From: Spirochaetota bacterium
Lineage (GTDB): Bacteria; Spirochaetota; Spirochaetia; Treponematales; UBA12059
NCBI GenBank assembly: GCA_029565815.1
Contig: JAKQNL010000364.1
Span: forward strand, 1-6,679
Direction of reading: 5' to 3'
DNA length: 6,679 nt
Of this stretch, positions 5,293 through 6,679 are shown one piece after another. Within the stretch, counting starts at the first letter, position 1. Every line of letters begins with the position of its first letter. The notes under the pieces are model-generated. The model did no database searches, was not told where the DNA came from, and saw only the letters and a list, made by a program, of their open reading frames with translations. The translations under genes were made by a program, and so were the position numbers.

Positions 5293-6338
5293 ACGCCATC
5301 CCCGATCCCGTAACGGGGCTCCTGCCCGCCGGGATCGCGGGCCAGTACGGCATGAGTCCTGCTTTTCGCGGGACTCAGCTGTTCCGCTGGATATACCGGG
5401 GAGCCCAGTCGTTCTCGCAGATGAGCGACCTGCCGGCATTGGAACGCGAACGGCTTAGTGCGCTCTACCCCACGCTGTACGACACGAGCGTGGCCGATAC
5501 CCTGTCGTCGCCCGATGGTTCTACAAAGCTTAAAATACGCCTGTCCGACGGTTCGGCCATAGAGTCGGTGCTGCTTTCAGACAGTCAAGGCAGGCTTACG
5601 GCCTGTCTGTCTACCCAAGTAGGCTGCCCTATGGCATGCGCGTTTTGTAAAACAGGGACCCTTGGCCTGTTGCGTGACCTAAAAACCCATGAGATCATGG
5701 AACAGTTTTTGCACCTCCAGGCCCTACGCGGCAGGCTGTCCAACGTGGTGTTCATGGGCATGGGAGAGCCGCTCCTTAACCTGGCTGCTGTTAGATCCGC
5801 CATCGCTATTTTGACTCACCCAGATGGCCCGGGCCTGTCCAACCGCAAAATTACCATATCCACCTGCGGCATAGTGCCTGGCATTCTGGACCTTGCACAT
5901 AACGGCCCCCATGTGCGCCTGGCCGTGTCCATTACATCGGCGGACAATACCGTACGGGATAGCCTTATGCCCGTAAACAAACAGTGGAATTTGGCTTCCC
6001 TAAAAGACACTCTTGTTACGTATCAGGCAGCTAGTGGCGACCGCATAACCCTGGAAGCGGCCATTATGGGCGGACGCAATGCCGGAGCCCAGGCTGCACG
6101 GGATATGGCCAGCTGGATAGGCAGCCTGAAAACCCAGGTGAACGTTATCCCCTGGAACCCTGTGGATGGGCTTCCGTTCAAGGAACCAAGCCGGCAGGAG
6201 GTAGACTCCTTTGAAAACGAGCTGGAGCGGCTTGGAATAACGACCGTCCGTCGAGCCAGGCGCGGCAGGCAGGTGGGCGGCGCATGCGGCCAGCTTGGCG
6301 ACACCCTGGAAGCATACACCCTGCCCGACGAAGATTAA
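5289..6338 (+). CDS. rlmN: Dual-specificity 23S rRNA/tRNA adenine-C2 methyltransferase RlmN
   Basis: Radical-SAM enzyme that methylates C2 of A2503 in 23S rRNA and A37 in some tRNAs. The 349 residues fit the family. The [4Fe-4S]-binding CX3CX2C is CPMACAFC, with Cys113, Cys117 and Cys120. The two extra mechanistic cysteines are present: Cys106 (equivalent to E. coli Cys118) in LTACLSTQVGC, and Cys333 (equivalent to Cys355) in GGACGQL. FMGMGEPLLN (155-164) is the SAM-binding glycine/Glu motif, and NVIPWNP (285-291) is typical. The usual EYxLxxxxND segment reads LEAAIMGGRNAG (255-266), a divergent form. The start GTG 5289 overlaps the TPR stop by 4 bp (GTGA), with AGGA at 5275-5278. Cfr is less likely given chromosomal context and length, but the two families are related. 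Confidence 0.95.
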   Translation: MNAIPDPVTGLLPAGIAGQYGMSPAFRGTQLFRWIYRGAQSFSQMSDLPALERERLSALYPTLYDTSVADTLSSPDGSTKLKIRLSDGSAIESVLLSDSQGRLTACLSTQVGCPMACAFCKTGTLGLLRDLKTHEIMEQFLHLQALRGRLSNVVFMGMGEPLLNLAAVRSAIAILTHPDGPGLSNRKITISTCGIVPGILDLAHNGPHVRLAVSITSADNTVRDSLMPVNKQWNLASLKDTLVTYQAASGDRITLEAAIMGGRNAGAQAARDMASWIGSLKTQVNVIPWNPVDGLPFKEPSRQEVDSFENELERLGITTVRRARRGRQVGGACGQLGDTLEAYTLPDED

Positions 6339-6679
6339 GTTTTTTTAAGTAATCGATCGCAGCGGGCTTGAGCTCGTACACAAAGCGCATCCAGATGCTG
6401 TGCGCACGAGCTACTTACGGCGGCGCGCGCATAGTATAAGGCTCTATCCATATCCTTAGCCCTTCGTTCCCAGTACAAAGACTTAAGCATAAGCGATCGA
6501 GGGTCGTCCGGCAGAAAGACGGCAAGCTCAAGCCTGTCGTCTTTGCGTCCAGAGTTCCAGTACATGCGCATAAGAGCCTTGATGGCCTTTTCGTTACCGG
6601 CTGTGGCCAATGCCTTAAGCCGTTCTTCTGCATGCGCTGGGTCGTAGTCATGCTGTAACAGTGCCATAGCTACAGGATC
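6335..6679 (-). CDS. Small TPR/Sel1-like helical-repeat protein (probably partial at 5' end)
   Basis: Leftward gene ending at TAA 6337-6335. At least 110 residues follow an ATG at 6667, but the frame stays open to the window edge and no Shine-Dalgarno is seen in the 12 bases before that ATG, so the true start may lie outside. The protein is helical with TPR/Sel1-like pairs: AEERLKALATAGNEKAIKAL (about 13-32), MRMYWNSG, then LKSLYWERRAKDMDRALYYA (61-80). The codon pattern resembles the neighbours. It converges on rlmN: both stop codons are read from the same TTAA (6335-6338), leaving no room for a terminator between them. No function can be assigned; the repeat type is tentative. Confidence 0.75.
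   Translation of the reverse strand, partial: DPVAMALLQHDYDPAHAEERLKALATAGNEKAIKALMRMYWNSGRKDDRLELAVFLPDDPRSLMLKSLYWERRAKDMDRALYYARAAVSSSCAQHLDALCVRAQARCDRLLKKT

Noticed and set aside
5289..6338. Cfr resistance methyltransferase rather than RlmN
   Set aside because: Core operon context, length and absence of mobile DNA favour RlmN; no transfer signature is visible.

Overview
The window reads as chromosomal core DNA from a spirochaete, most likely a Treponema-like member of Spirochaetota. That is inferred from family resemblance only: a PEGA protein with an FGE-type domain next to lepB and smpB, several TPR proteins, and frequent AUA isoleucine codons in moderately GC-rich DNA. No rRNA, tRNA, mobile element, phage gene or CRISPR array was seen.

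Left part (1-3330). A partial lepB (signal peptidase I) runs leftward out of the window from about 665. Divergent from it is a tightly packed operon with 1-nt gaps: a single-pass membrane protein with a PEGA domain and a catalytically degenerate formylglycine-generating-enzyme fold (731-2227), then smpB (trans-translation, 2229-2690), then rsmD (16S rRNA G966 methyltransferase, 2692-3243). The operon is preceded by a perfect-consensus sigma-70 promoter (TTGACA, 18 bp, TATAAT). Its expected +1 is the G of the GTG start codon, so the first mRNA is probably leaderless. The operon ends in an unusual array: the last codons of rsmD and the following bases exist as three tandem copies of about 37 bp, whose junctions form back-to-back terminator-like hairpins.

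Middle (3330-3674). This stretch of about 345 bases holds one doubtful 75-codon leftward ORF convergent with rsmD, a T8 run, and a good promoter (TTGATT, 17 bp, TATATT). The promoter is followed by a short leader that can fold over the ribosome binding site of the next gene.

Right part (3675-6679). A small TPR-like protein (3675-4058) and a protein with about ten TPRs (4147-5292) are followed, with a 4-bp overlap, by rlmN (23S rRNA/tRNA A2 methyltransferase, 5289-6338). The two TPR genes are separated by 88 nt carrying two hairpins. A partial leftward gene for a small helical-repeat protein (6335-6679) converges on rlmN, and the two stop codons share one TTAA.

Taken together, smpB, rsmD and rlmN make the window rich in ribosome maturation and quality-control functions. 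LepB and the PEGA/FGE protein belong to the envelope, and the TPR proteins are scaffolds with no assigned partner. I see no convincing new defence or mobile system. The points most worth checking are the leaderless promoter/start, the triplicated rsmD tail, the leader hairpin, the two-TPR super-repeat and the uncertain lepB start.
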